This document shows, piece by piece, positions 35,159 through 43,907 of a stretch of DNA of 64,000 nt (within the stretch, counting starts at the first letter, position 1; every line of letters starts with the position of its first letter). The stretch covers positions 84,655-148,654 of the forward strand of contig NZ_KQ236745.1 in the NCBI RefSeq assembly GCF_001185345.1. The letters run 5' to 3'. Below the pieces are notes generated by a model, which searched no databases, was not told where the DNA came from, and saw nothing but the letters and a program-made list of their open reading frames with translations. Made by a program: the position numbers and the translations under genes. This DNA is from Dorea sp. D27 (GTDB taxonomy: Bacteria; Bacillota; Clostridia; Lachnospirales; Lachnospiraceae).

Positions 35159-36214
35159 TTAGCTTTGTTCCTTTTCGTTAATATTCATGTGCATGATACC
35201 GCGGTATTTGGAGCCGACGGTTCGTTCCAGCTCAAACGGCTCGCCCTCCGGAGAAGGAAACGTTTGTAAAAAGTCCCGTATCATCTGAATTTCCTCTTCC
35301 TCCAGTTCAAACTTGAAGATTCTGGAGTTAGACTGTACGTGGCGGCTGTTGCGTATACCGATGATGGCACCGGCCACGCCGGGCCGGCTCAGGATATATT
35401 TGGATGCCACGTTTGAGATGCCCACATTATATTTCCGGGCGATGTCGGACAGCAGAACGAGCAGCCTCTGATAGCCGTCCCATGCAAGGGTATCTTCGAT
35501 GATCTGGAGGTATTTGACCTGAGAACGGGTTTCAGGTTCTGCAGCGGCTGCCCCGATCCATTTTTCTGCCAGAAAACCGCCGGATAACGTACCATAGCAG
35601 AGCATTTTGATGTCATTATCCATACAGTAATCAAGAAGCCTGCGTTCTGGACGTCTGTCAAACAGAGAATACTGGGCCTGCATGGAAACGACCGGTATGC
35701 CCGCATCCACCAGTTCCTTCAGATGGACCGTATCGAAGTTCGTGACACCGATATTACGGATTTTCCCTTTCTCTTTCAACCGCAGCAAGCTGCCGGCAGT
35801 CTCTACGCAGCCCGGCACATCGTAGTCCCACCAATGGAACTGTACGAGATCTAGGGTGTCACGGTTCAGCCTCTTCAGGCTGCGGTCGATGATCCGTTCG
35901 GTAGCGGCATAATCCACCTGGGCCAGATGGTTGATATCCGGCACATACTTTGTGTGGATCTGGATGTCGTCGGAGGAAATCCCGTGTCCGTGTTTTAATT
36001 CCGTAACGAATTTACCTATAAATTCTTCTACCCCGGTATAGATATCCGCACAGTCAAAGGTAGTGAAACCTTGCTCTGCCAGCATGTGGAATGCGTTCAT
36101 CACATCCTTGAAATCAAGGCCGGCCTGCAGGCTGTGACCTTCTGACAGCTGCCAGCATCCGTTCAGTACCCGGCTGATGGTATAGTCTTTCGTCAGTTCA
36201 ATTCTCTCATGCAT
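35159..36214 (-). CDS. Aldo/keto reductase
   Basis: A 351-residue NADPH-type TIM-barrel oxidoreductase. The catalytic tetrad can be placed: Asp and Tyr in FDCADIYTGVE, Lys in HTKYVPD, His in VQFHWWDYD; the cofactor end reads GAIIGIRNSRHVQSN. The start at 36214 (MHERIELTKDYTISRVLNGCWQLSEGH) matches family N-termini and overlaps the previous gene by eight bases; a longer frame to 36307 is the shadow of that gene. The physiological carbonyl substrate is unknown. T-box control of the unit suggests a link to amino acid supply. Confidence 0.9.
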   Translation of the reverse strand: MHERIELTKDYTISRVLNGCWQLSEGHSLQAGLDFKDVMNAFHMLAEQGFTTFDCADIYTGVEEFIGKFVTELKHGHGISSDDIQIHTKYVPDINHLAQVDYAATERIIDRSLKRLNRDTLDLVQFHWWDYDVPGCVETAGSLLRLKEKGKIRNIGVTNFDTVHLKELVDAGIPVVSMQAQYSLFDRRPERRLLDYCMDNDIKMLCYGTLSGGFLAEKWIGAAAAEPETRSQVKYLQIIEDTLAWDGYQRLLVLLSDIARKYNVGISNVASKYILSRPGVAGAIIGIRNSRHVQSNSRIFKFELEEEEIQMIRDFLQTFPSPEGEPFELERTVGSKYRGIMHMNINEKEQS

Positions 36215-36584
36215 GCTCCTGTTCCTCCGTCCCGTATCTATCGTTATCGTTTTTGGAATGTATGCTTTCAACGGTACATTCAGAATGCCGCAGCGTACGG
36301 GTTCCAATCCGTGTTATTCTGAACCTGGCGCCGCAATTGGGATCCGGGCAGGCGATGACAGAGTCCGAGAGCATCCAGTCGTTTTCATGCAGTTCTCTTT
36401 GCTTAGCAGGAAGCAGAGGGAGAAGGGCTGCAAGAGAATACATGGAGAAGGAAGAAGTCTGTGGAAATACGAGATTCTCTCCTTTCACGAGAAAATAGTC
36501 TCCCTCCTCATGGCTGCATACCATCGGCTTCTCTGAGCCGACGACCTCTACCTTCAGATCATACAGTGTAAATTCATCATTCAT
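36207..36584 (-). CDS. TIGR04076 family protein
   Basis: A small protein of 125 residues that I recognise as the TIGR04076 family of unknown function: the N-terminal YDLKVEVVGSEKPMVCSHEEGDYFLVKGENL and the mid-protein SMYSLAALLPLLPAKQRELHENDWMLSDSVIACPDPNCGARFRI. Cysteines in the CPDPNC motif could bind metal. The ATG at 36584 has AAAGG eight bases upstream; the ATG at 36593 is too close to it. It is the first gene after the T-box terminator and overlaps the aldo/keto reductase gene. The C-terminal 30 residues are polar and probably variable. Confidence 0.8.
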   Translation of the reverse strand: MNDEFTLYDLKVEVVGSEKPMVCSHEEGDYFLVKGENLVFPQTSSFSMYSLAALLPLLPAKQRELHENDWMLSDSVIACPDPNCGARFRITRIGTRTLRHSECTVESIHSKNDNDRYGTEEQEHA

Positions 36585-36637
36585 ATACAACATCCTTTCT
36601 GTCAGTTATTATCGTGAAACGCAGCTGCGCGTGTAAT

Positions 36638-36905
36638 AAAAAAAGTCCTTGAAAACAATTGTTTTCAAGGACAGGCTGAACTCCTGCGGTACCACCTTGT
36701 TTGGTATAGACATACCCTCTCAGCAGGATGCATGACAACATCCCCGGCCCTATAACGCCGGCCTTTGCGTCTCGGCTACTTGGAATACGTTCACCTCGCC
36801 CTCTGAGGCCCACTTGCTGTCACTGGCGTCTGTCCGGCTTGCACCGTCCCGGATTCGCTGAAGACCGTTTGGCAGCATAACTTCCTCATCTTCGGTTTCT
36901 GATTT
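36638..36905 (-). ncRNA. T-box leader RNA, specifier probably UGG (Trp)
   Basis: Minus-strand leader with the invariant T-box core AAGGTGGTACCGC (36698-36686), followed by a perfect 14-bp terminator stem (36645-36672) and seven U (36644-36638). Upstream is stem I: GAGG (36887-36884) pairs with CCTC (36808-36805) and GCTG (36876-36873) with CAGC (36819-36816), enclosing loop strands AAGTTAT and AAGTGGG. The second strand is the specifier side; UGG (36812-36810), followed by a purine, is the likeliest codon, with GUG (Val) the alternative. A kink-turn-like AGATGA/AGA motif is below the loop. Uncharged tRNA would favour the antiterminator and turn on the three genes at 36584-33677. Confidence 0.88.
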
Positions 36906-36911
36906 TCGTGT

Positions 36912-36940
36912 ATTATATCACTGATACTAAAAGATGTCAA
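36912..36940 (-). promoter_or_regulatory. Promoter of the T-box operon
   Basis: On the minus strand, TTGACA (36940-36935), 17-base spacer, TATAAT (36917-36912): a full consensus promoter. Transcription would start near 36905, just ahead of T-box stem I. Confidence 0.85.
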
Positions 36941-37028
36941 CAAATGGATGTAATTCAAATCTGTCAGGATAGTAAAAACAGACCATGTGTGTTAAAATAT
37001 ATAAAATGAACGGAGGAGGATAAGCCTT

Positions 37029-38345
37029 ATGGATAAAAAGATTATGGAGATTCCTGTTGTAAAAAAGATTGCGGCCGCAGAAGAGGCTGCATGGATCAAT
37101 CCCGGACTCAGGCCTTATGAAGAGGTGAGCCTGGAGGTAACGATGGAAGATATTGAAGACGCTGAGAATAGACTTGCGCGTTTCGCCCCGTTCATCGTGA
37201 AATGTTTTCCAGAGACCGCCGACCGGGGCGGGCTCATCGAGTCTGTGCTGACTCCGGTGCCGATGATGCAGGCGTATCTGAACAAGGCATATGGTAGCGG
37301 CATCCAGGGACGCCTGATGGTAAAGCAGGACAGCCATCTGGCAATCGCCGGTTCCGTAAAGGCAAGAGGCGGCATATATGAAGTACTGAAGCACACGGAG
37401 GATCTGGCGCTGGAAGCAGGTCTGATTACGATAGAAGATGATTATTCCGCTCTTGCGTCTGAAGCGTGCAGGAAATTCTTCAGCCAGTATACGATACAGG
37501 TCGGCTCCACAGGAAACCTGGGCCTTAGCATCGGAATCGCCAGCGCTGCCGTCGGATATGAAGTGATTGTCCACATGTCCGCGGATGCGAGGCAGTGGAA
37601 GAAGGACATGCTGAGAAGCCACGGGGTGAAAGTGGTCGAGTATGCATCCGATTACAGCGAGGCGGTAAAGAACGGCAGGAGGGAGTCAGACGCCAATCCG
37701 AAGAGCTACTTTATCGATGACGAGAATTCAAAGAACCTTTTTATGGGCTATGCGGTGGCTGCAAAGCGGCTCAGAAGCCAGCTTGAAGAGCTGGACGTAA
37801 ACGTAGATGAAGCCCATCCGCTGTTCGTCTATATCCCTTGTGGTGTCGGCGGAGCCCCGGGCGGGGTTACGTTCGGGCTCAAGGAACTGTGGGGGGACAA
37901 TGTACACTGCTTCTTCGCGGAGCCGGTACAGGCCCCGTGCATGCTGCTCGGCATGGCCACAGGGCTGCACAACGGCATTTCTGTGCAGGATGTCGGCCTG
38001 ACGGGCCTGACTCATGCAGACGGGCTGGCCGTAGGGCGTCCGTCAGGTTTTGTGGGCAAGGTGATGGAGCCGCTTTTAAGCGGGGAGTTTACATTAAAAG
38101 ACAAGTGGCTGTACGAGTACATGCGCAATCTTCTTGAAACGGAGGACATCTTCCTTGAGCCGAGTGCATGTGCGGCGTTTGAAGGACCAGCCAGACTTCT
38201 TAAGTATGAGGAGACGCGGGCCTATATCCGGGAACACGGGCTGGAAGATAAGATGAAAGACGCGGTACATATCGCATGGGCCACCGGGGGCAGGCTCGTG
38301 CCGGAAGAAATCCGGGAGGAATACAAGAAGACTTATCTGGATTGA
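37029..38345 (+). CDS. dsdA: D-serine ammonia-lyase (D-serine dehydratase)
   Basis: A 438-residue PLP enzyme of fold type II, matching DsdA in length and layout, converting D-serine to pyruvate and ammonia. The PLP lysine is Lys111 in GSVKARGGIYE; the phosphate loop is GSTGNLGLSIG near residue 160; the segments YIPCGVGGAPGGVTFGLKE and EPSACAAFEGP are conserved in DsdA. GGAGGAGG lies about eight bases before the ATG. It is divergent from the T-box operon and followed 30 bases later by a molybdopterin-binding protein. No DsdC-type regulator or DsdX permease is next to it. Confidence 0.93.
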   Translation: MDKKIMEIPVVKKIAAAEEAAWINPGLRPYEEVSLEVTMEDIEDAENRLARFAPFIVKCFPETADRGGLIESVLTPVPMMQAYLNKAYGSGIQGRLMVKQDSHLAIAGSVKARGGIYEVLKHTEDLALEAGLITIEDDYSALASEACRKFFSQYTIQVGSTGNLGLSIGIASAAVGYEVIVHMSADARQWKKDMLRSHGVKVVEYASDYSEAVKNGRRESDANPKSYFIDDENSKNLFMGYAVAAKRLRSQLEELDVNVDEAHPLFVYIPCGVGGAPGGVTFGLKELWGDNVHCFFAEPVQAPCMLLGMATGLHNGISVQDVGLTGLTHADGLAVGRPSGFVGKVMEPLLSGEFTLKDKWLYEYMRNLLETEDIFLEPSACAAFEGPARLLKYEETRAYIREHGLEDKMKDAVHIAWATGGRLVPEEIREEYKKTYLD

Positions 38346-38375
38346 GACGGAGTATAAAAGGAGGCAAAAGCCACG

Positions 38376-39398
38376 ATGAGGCAGAGAAAGGTGGAAGACG
38401 CCGTAGGGAGCGTGCTGTGCCATGACATAACACAGATTATAAGAGGAGTGACGAAGGATGTGGTCTTTTGCAAAGGGCATATCATAAAAGAAGAGGATAT
38501 ACCGGTACTTTTGTCAGTGGGAAAAGAACATATCTATGTCTGGGAACCGGACGAAGGGATGCTGCATGAAAATGACGCCGCAGAGATCCTCAGGGAACTG
38601 AGCCAGGGGGATCATATGCATCCTTCTGACGTGAAGGAAGGTAAGATCGAGCTTATCGCTGACTGCAGTGGCATCCTGAAGGTGGATTCCGTACGTGTTG
38701 ACGCGGTGAATGCGCTCGGTGAGATGATAATCGCCAGCCGCCACGGCAATTTCCCGGTAGAAAAGGGGGATAAGCTTGCAGGTATGCGTGTCATCCCGCT
38801 TGTTATCGAGAAGGAGAAGATGGAACAGGCGAAAAAGGTGTGCGGTGAAAGGCCGATGTTCCACATACTTCCTTTCAAGAAAGTGAAAGCGGCTGTCATT
38901 ACGACGGGCAGCGAAGTATATCATAAAAGAATTAAAGATGAATTCACGCCGGTCGTCATCGACAAGCTGAAAGAATATGACGCGGAAGTTATCAGCACAG
39001 CTGTTTGTAACGATGATCCCTCCATGATTGAAGGAGCCATACAAAGTTGTGTGAATGGCGGTGCAGAACTTGTCATCTGTACCGGAGGCATGAGTGTGGA
39101 TCCAGACGACCGCACGCCTCTTGCTATCAGAAACTGCGCAGATACGGTCGTTACCTACGGAGCTCCTGTTCTGCCGGGGGCTATGTTCATGCTGGCGTAC
39201 AGAGGAGATATTCCGGTCATGGGGCTTCCGGGCTGCGTCATGTACGCTAAGAGGACCATCTTTGACCTTGTGCTTCCCCGGGTGCTCGCGGGGGAGAGAC
39301 TGCAGGCGGAAGATTTCAGCAGGCTGGGCCGGGGAGGGCTGTGCCTCTCCTGCCCTGTCTGTACGTTTCCAAACTGTGGATTTGGAAAGGGAGCTTAG
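38376..39398 (+). CDS. Molybdopterin-binding protein (MoeA/MogA-like domain)
   Basis: A 340-residue cytoplasmic protein. The N-terminal half (VEDAVGSVLCHDITQI, KGHIIKEEDIPVLLSVGKEHIYVW) resembles the MoeA-type N-terminal domain, and from about residue 165 there is a MoaB/Mog-like fold (VKAAVITTGSEVYHKRIKDEF, ISTAVCNDDPSMIEGAI, VICTGGMSVDPDDRTPLAI). Proteins of this build accompany molybdenum hydroxylases in clostridia and are thought to help insert or modify the cofactor. The next gene, an XdhC-type factor, and the xanthine dehydrogenase further down support that role. AAGGAGG precedes the ATG. Confidence 0.86.
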   Translation: MRQRKVEDAVGSVLCHDITQIIRGVTKDVVFCKGHIIKEEDIPVLLSVGKEHIYVWEPDEGMLHENDAAEILRELSQGDHMHPSDVKEGKIELIADCSGILKVDSVRVDAVNALGEMIIASRHGNFPVEKGDKLAGMRVIPLVIEKEKMEQAKKVCGERPMFHILPFKKVKAAVITTGSEVYHKRIKDEFTPVVIDKLKEYDAEVISTAVCNDDPSMIEGAIQSCVNGGAELVICTGGMSVDPDDRTPLAIRNCADTVVTYGAPVLPGAMFMLAYRGDIPVMGLPGCVMYAKRTIFDLVLPRVLAGERLQAEDFSRLGRGGLCLSCPVCTFPNCGFGKGA

Positions 39399-39400
39399 CG

Positions 39401-40441
39401 ATGGATACACTATATGAATATATACAGAACCGCAGAGATGATGAAGATAATATGACGGCAGTCGTGATGGAAGGCTTGAATGCGGGAGAGAGGGTATTTC
39501 TGTCAGGTGGAAAGGTCTTATGGAAGTCCGGCGCCTGCCCGTTCCTCATGAGCCATCTGCCGGAACTTGCAGAGGTTGCGGGGAACAGCGTGGCAGAACT
39601 TGAAGGGCAGAGGGTATTCTGCGAATATATCGGCAGCAGGAAAGAGCTCATCGTCTGCGGCGGCGGGCATGTGTCCATACCCGTCATACAGATTGGGAAA
39701 ATGGCGGGCTTTGCAGTTACCGTGCTGGAAGACCGCCCTAAGTTTGCGGATTGTGCGAGAAGAGCCGGTGCGGATCAGGTAATCTGCGAACCATTTTCAG
39801 AAGGGATGGACAGGATTACAGGCGGCAAGGATACCTATTTTGTGATAGTGACGAGGGGCCACCGGTATGACGGCATCTGTCTTGACCAGGCTGTGAAAAA
39901 GCCTCATGCCTATGTCGGTATGATGGGGAGCAGGAAGCGGGTCGGCATTGTCAGGCAGCAGCTTATGGAAGGAGGGACGCCCAGAAAGCTTCTGGAAAGT
40001 ATCCATGCCCCGATCGGACTTGCCATCGGCGCAGAGACGCCGGAGGAGATTGCCGTCTCCATTATGGCGGAGGTCATACAGGTGAAGAACAGCATGAGAA
40101 GGATAGAGGCATATGACCAGGAGCTGCTTGCTCATCTTACGGATAAGTCCTGTGCCGGGAAACGAGGCGTGCTTGCAGTCATCGTCTCCAGAAAAGGCTC
40201 TGCGCCCCGTGAGACAGGAACAAAGATGTTCGTGGAGGAGGACGGATTCACGATTGGAACAATCGGCGGCGGCTGTGCGGAAAATGAGGTCATAAGAAAA
40301 GCGCTTCTGATGATGCGGGAAAGAAGAAAGTCAGAATTGTGCACCGTCGACATGACCGGAAGGGAAGCGGAAGACGCGGGCATGGTATGCGGCGGGACGA
40401 TAGAAGTATGGATGGAATCCCAGACCATTGACAAGGCATGA
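39401..40441 (+). CDS. XdhC/CoxI family molybdenum-hydroxylase maturation protein, domains in swapped order
   Basis: A 346-residue protein likely to bind molybdenum cofactor and sulfurate or deliver it to xanthine dehydrogenase. The Rossmann-type XdhC_C domain comes first (VCGGGHVSIPVIQIGKMAGFAVTVLED around residue 85, VGMMGSRKR near 190) and the XdhC_CoxI domain last (VSRKGSAPRETGTKMFV, GTIGGGCAENEVIRKAL, GMVCGGTIEVWME). Most XdhC proteins have the opposite order. Start at 39401 is two bases after the previous stop; a longer frame to 39341 reads through the upstream gene. Confidence 0.88.
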   Translation: MDTLYEYIQNRRDDEDNMTAVVMEGLNAGERVFLSGGKVLWKSGACPFLMSHLPELAEVAGNSVAELEGQRVFCEYIGSRKELIVCGGGHVSIPVIQIGKMAGFAVTVLEDRPKFADCARRAGADQVICEPFSEGMDRITGGKDTYFVIVTRGHRYDGICLDQAVKKPHAYVGMMGSRKRVGIVRQQLMEGGTPRKLLESIHAPIGLAIGAETPEEIAVSIMAEVIQVKNSMRRIEAYDQELLAHLTDKSCAGKRGVLAVIVSRKGSAPRETGTKMFVEEDGFTIGTIGGGCAENEVIRKALLMMRERRKSELCTVDMTGREAEDAGMVCGGTIEVWMESQTIDKA

Positions 40442-40491
40442 CATCAATGGTACTCTTTTGAAGTATGAGTGTTACACAGGAGGAAGAGAGA

Positions 40492-41919
40492 ATGGGAAAT
40501 GAAAAAGTAAAGACATATTCAAGCCCTTACGAGCTGGAAGGCAGGATTCCATTCGGGCAGGCCGCTGTGCTCGGTCTGCAGCATGTGCTTGCCATGTTTG
40601 TAGGGAACCTGACGCCTCTGCTGATTATCGGAGGGATGTGCGGACTTGGAGATGCGGGAGTGCTGAGAGATGTACTGCAGAGCGCTATGCTCATAGCAGG
40701 GGTAGTATCACTCGTCCAGCTCTTTGCAATAGGGCCTGTCGGTGCGCGACTGCCGATTATCATGGGGACGAGCTCCGGATTCATCGGTGTGAGCAAGGGA
40801 ATCTGCGCGTCTATGGGCGGCGGCGTGATTGCCTACGGTGCCATACTCGGGGCAAGCCTGATTGGAGGGCTGTTCGAGGGGGTGCTCGGTTTCTTTCTGA
40901 AGCCGCTGAGACGGTTCTTCCCACCGGTCGTGACCGGTACGGTAGTGATGGCTATCGGGCTTTCCCTCATATCAGTCGGCATCAATTCATTCGGCGGCGG
41001 CAATACGAACGGCGACTTTGGCTCTCCGGTGAATCTGCTCGTAGGTGCCGTCGTGCTGGTAAGCATCATCCTGCTGAAGCACTTTACAAGAGGAATCAGC
41101 AGCGCGGCTTCTATCCTTTTCGGCATCATCATCGGATATATCTTATGTGCAGCGCTGGCAATGTTCCTTCCGACTACATACGAGTATGTGGACGCCGGGA
41201 CGCAGAAGGCGGTCACCGCTACGTGCTCCTGGGTGCTTGACTGGGGGAAGGTGGCAGGTGCGGAATGGTTCTCGCTGCCTAAGTTCATGCCGGTCAAATT
41301 CGTCTTTGACATCAAGGCGGTCGTTCCGATGCTGATTATGTTCGTTGTCACGGCAGTTGAGACGATAGGCGATATCTCCGGCATTACGGAAGGAGGGCTC
41401 GGCAGAGAAGCTACGGATAAGGAGATGTCCGGCGGCGTCATATGCGACGGGCTTGGATCTTCTGTAGCGTCATTCTTCGGAGTGCTGCCGAACACATCCT
41501 TCAGCCAGAACGTGGGGCTGGTGGGAATGACGAAGATCGTCAATCTGTTCGCGCTGTCCATGGGTGCGGGCATTCTCGTTCTCTGCGGATTCTTTCCAAA
41601 GATTGCAGCGCTGTTTGAGATGATGCCGCAGTCGGTGCTTGGCGGCGCAGCGGTCATGATGTTTTCTTCTATCGTCGTCAGCGGTATCCAGCTTGTGACG
41701 AAGAGAGGCGTCAATAACAGGGTCGTCACGATTGTGGCGGTAGCGCTCGGCTTCGGTTACGGGCTCGGTTCAACAGCAGACGTGCTGAACCAGCTTCCTG
41801 AGTGGGTCGGCTATGTGTTCGGAGGTTCCGGAATCGTACCTGCGGCATTGGTAGCCATGGTGCTGAATATAGCAATACCGGAAGGGAAAGACCCGTTTGC
41901 AGAGAAAAATGAGGAATAA
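40492..41919 (+). CDS. NCS2 family purine permease (xanthine/urate type)
   Basis: A 475-residue permease with about 14 membrane helices. NCS2 signatures are visible: GLQHVLAMFVGNLTPLLIIGG, GTSSGFIGVSKG, VETIGDISGITEGG (transport-site Glu region) and LPNTSFSQNVGLVGMTKI. Of the two NCS2 branches it belongs with UapA/XanQ/PbuX-type proteins that import xanthine or urate, which suits the neighbouring xanthine dehydrogenase genes. AGGAGG lies nine bases before the ATG at 40492; a start at 40465 lacks a site. The next gene begins three bases after its stop. Confidence 0.92.
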   Translation: MGNEKVKTYSSPYELEGRIPFGQAAVLGLQHVLAMFVGNLTPLLIIGGMCGLGDAGVLRDVLQSAMLIAGVVSLVQLFAIGPVGARLPIIMGTSSGFIGVSKGICASMGGGVIAYGAILGASLIGGLFEGVLGFFLKPLRRFFPPVVTGTVVMAIGLSLISVGINSFGGGNTNGDFGSPVNLLVGAVVLVSIILLKHFTRGISSAASILFGIIIGYILCAALAMFLPTTYEYVDAGTQKAVTATCSWVLDWGKVAGAEWFSLPKFMPVKFVFDIKAVVPMLIMFVVTAVETIGDISGITEGGLGREATDKEMSGGVICDGLGSSVASFFGVLPNTSFSQNVGLVGMTKIVNLFALSMGAGILVLCGFFPKIAALFEMMPQSVLGGAAVMMFSSIVVSGIQLVTKRGVNNRVVTIVAVALGFGYGLGSTADVLNQLPEWVGYVFGGSGIVPAALVAMVLNIAIPEGKDPFAEKNEE

Positions 41920-41922
41920 GCC

Positions 41923-43719
41923 ATGAACTTACTGACAATGGAAGGTATCACAAAATCCTTTACAGATAAAATCCTGCTGGACGGTGTGGAATTCAGTATC
42001 CATGACCATGATAAAATCGGCATCGTCGGCGTCAACGGAACCGGCAAGAGCACCCTGCTCAAAATTGTGGCGGGTGTAGAGGGGGCAGACCGCGGCGTCA
42101 TAAGCGCGGGCAGTAACGTAAAGCTGCGCTATCTGCCGCAGAATCCCGTTTTCGATGAAGCAGCAACTATTTTAGAAGCCGTGCTGAAAGACAATGTAGA
42201 CAAGAGCAATGAATGGACGATAGAAAGCGAAGCCAAGGCAATGATCAACCGCCTTGGCCTTCCTTCCTATGACACGGAAGTAGATACGCTGTCCGGGGGA
42301 CAGAAGAAGCGGACGGCACTGGCGGGAGTGCTTCTTGCGCCTGTGGACATACTTGTGCTGGATGAGCCGACCAATCATCTCGACGGTGCGATGGCAGAGT
42401 GGCTCGAACAATATCTTATCAAGTTCCGGGGAGCCATCGTGATGGTGACTCATGACCGTTACTTTCTGGACAGGGTTGCAACGAGAATCGTAGAGATTGA
42501 GAGGGCAGGGCTCTATAACTATCCCGGCAGCTATTCGGAATATGTGAATCTGAAGATGCAGCGACAGGACATGGAGAGCGCGGCGGAGAGAAAGAGGCAG
42601 AGCCTGCTGCGGACCGAACTCAAATGGCTGGCCAGGGGCGCGCGGGCCAGATCCACAAAACAGAAAGCCCACATCGGTAGAATCGCGGCGCTCCAGGAAC
42701 AGAGCGCTCCTGAGCAGGAGAAAAGCATAGCGATGAGTTCCATGTCTTCCAGAATGGGGAAGAAGACGGTAGAAGCTGCACATATAGCCAAATCATATGG
42801 CGGACGGGCTGTAATAGCAGATTATTCCTATATTTTCCTCAGGAATGACCGGATTGGCATCGTAGGTGAAAACGGATGCGGCAAGAGTACGCTTCTAAAG
42901 ATAATCACCGGGAACCTTGAGCCGGATTCCGGCTCTGTGGAGATGGGAGAGACGATTAAGGTGGGCTATTTTTCTCAGGAAAATGAGTATATGGATGATT
43001 CCATGCGTGTCATTGACTATGTGAAGGAAGCCGGAGAGTATGTCACCATACCGGAGGGAACGATAAGCGCATCCCAGATGCTGGAGCGGTTCCTGTTTGA
43101 CGGTGCACTTCAGTGGAGCAGGATTGAGAAGCTGTCCGGCGGCGAGAAAAGAAGGCTGTATCTGTTGCGTATTCTAATGGGGGCACCTAATGTGCTGGTG
43201 CTGGATGAGCCGACGAACGACCTCGACATCCAGACGCTGAACGTGTTGGAGGACTATCTGGATCAGTTCGAAGGAATTGTGATAGCCGTATCACATGACC
43301 GTTATTTTCTGGACCGCATCGTTAGCAGAATCTTTGCGTTCGAAGGAGAAGGCAGGATAGTCCAATATGAGGGCGGATACACGGACTACCTGCTAAAGAG
43401 GGGCCGAAGTGGATACAAGGAATCTGAACGGGAGAAAAAGCAGAAGGAAAAGACTGCGAAATCATGGAAAACGGGTGAGAAGAAGCTGAAGTTCACGTAC
43501 AAAGAGCAGCAGGAATTTGAAGTGATTGATGAAGAGATTGCAGCGCTGGAAGAGCAGGTCAGGAATCTGGAGGAACGCATACTTGAGAATGCCACCAGCT
43601 CAGCAGCCTTGAATGCATTGCTGCAGGAGAAGCAAGATACGGAACAGATGCTGGAGACGAAGATGGAACGGTGGGTATATCTAAATGATCTGAATGAGAG
43701 GATGAACAGCCAGAGTTAA
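41923..43719 (+). CDS. ABC-F family ATPase (ribosome-associated type)
   Basis: A 598-residue soluble protein with two ABC ATPase domains and no membrane segment. Domain 1 has Walker A GVNGTGKST, signature LSGGQKKRTALAG and Walker B LVLDEPTNHLD; domain 2 has GENGCGKST, LSGGEKRRLYLL and LVLDEPTNDLD. Between them lies the charged linker (about residues 185-290) and at the C-terminus a coiled coil rich in Lys/Glu (QEFEVIDEEIAALEEQVRNLEERI), as in Uup-type members. ABC-F proteins act on translating ribosomes; some give antibiotic resistance. It is probably co-transcribed with the permease, since only three bases separate them, although no functional link to purines is known. Confidence 0.93.
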   Translation: MNLLTMEGITKSFTDKILLDGVEFSIHDHDKIGIVGVNGTGKSTLLKIVAGVEGADRGVISAGSNVKLRYLPQNPVFDEAATILEAVLKDNVDKSNEWTIESEAKAMINRLGLPSYDTEVDTLSGGQKKRTALAGVLLAPVDILVLDEPTNHLDGAMAEWLEQYLIKFRGAIVMVTHDRYFLDRVATRIVEIERAGLYNYPGSYSEYVNLKMQRQDMESAAERKRQSLLRTELKWLARGARARSTKQKAHIGRIAALQEQSAPEQEKSIAMSSMSSRMGKKTVEAAHIAKSYGGRAVIADYSYIFLRNDRIGIVGENGCGKSTLLKIITGNLEPDSGSVEMGETIKVGYFSQENEYMDDSMRVIDYVKEAGEYVTIPEGTISASQMLERFLFDGALQWSRIEKLSGGEKRRLYLLRILMGAPNVLVLDEPTNDLDIQTLNVLEDYLDQFEGIVIAVSHDRYFLDRIVSRIFAFEGEGRIVQYEGGYTDYLLKRGRSGYKESEREKKQKEKTAKSWKTGEKKLKFTYKEQQEFEVIDEEIAALEEQVRNLEERILENATSSAALNALLQEKQDTEQMLETKMERWVYLNDLNERMNSQS

Positions 43720-43722
43720 GCA

Positions 43723-43751
43723 TTGACTGACAGCTTTTCCTGTGATACGAT
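43723..43751 (+). promoter_or_regulatory. Promoter of the guanine deaminase-xanthine dehydrogenase unit
   Basis: TTGACT (43723-43728), 17-base spacer, TACGAT (43746-43751), beginning four bases after the ABC-F stop. Transcription would begin near 43758, shortly before the purine riboswitch. Confidence 0.65.
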
Positions 43752-43780
43752 AAAATTAAGAAGCAACAAAAAATATGGAG

Positions 43781-43844
43781 ACTTATATAGGTTCATAATC
43801 GGTTGAGCGTTTCTACCAACTACCGTAAATAGTTGTCTATAAGT
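43781..43844 (+). ncRNA. Purine riboswitch aptamer, C74 (guanine-type) with a shortened P2
   Basis: P1 is ACTTATA (43781-43787) with TATAAGT (43838-43844). The J2/3 core GTTTCTACC and the P3 hairpin CAACTA-CCGTAAA-TAGTTG match the purine riboswitch consensus base for base. The specificity position equivalent to 74 is C, as in guanine/hypoxanthine/xanthine-type aptamers, not the U of adenine switches. Two departures: J1/2 reads TAG rather than TAA, and P2 is only five pairs (GTTCA/TGAGC) closed by an eight-base loop that still has the GG needed to pair with CC of L3. It stands in front of guanine deaminase and xanthine dehydrogenase genes. Confidence 0.9.
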
Positions 43845-43872
43845 ATCCGCACGATGTAACAGTCTGCGGATA
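43844..43872 (+). other. Hairpin after the purine riboswitch (possible expression platform)
   Basis: TATCCGCA (43844-43851) pairs perfectly with TGCGGATA (43865-43872) over a 13-base loop. It shares one base with the riboswitch P1 3' strand. No T-run follows, so an ordinary terminator is not supported; how ligand binding would be read out is unclear. Confidence 0.45.
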
Positions 43873-43907
43873 TTTGCGGGCTGCTGAGGAAGAAGGAGGT
43901 TTGACCG

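Noticed and set aside
37029-38345. PLP lyase as diaminopropionate ammonia-lyase (YgeX), which occurs in anaerobic purine degradation clusters
   Set aside because: Length and the SVKARGG and PCGVGGAPGGVTFG segments match D-serine dehydratase.
43844-43872. Hairpin after the purine riboswitch as an intrinsic terminator
   Set aside because: No run of T follows the stem; listed only as a possible expression platform.
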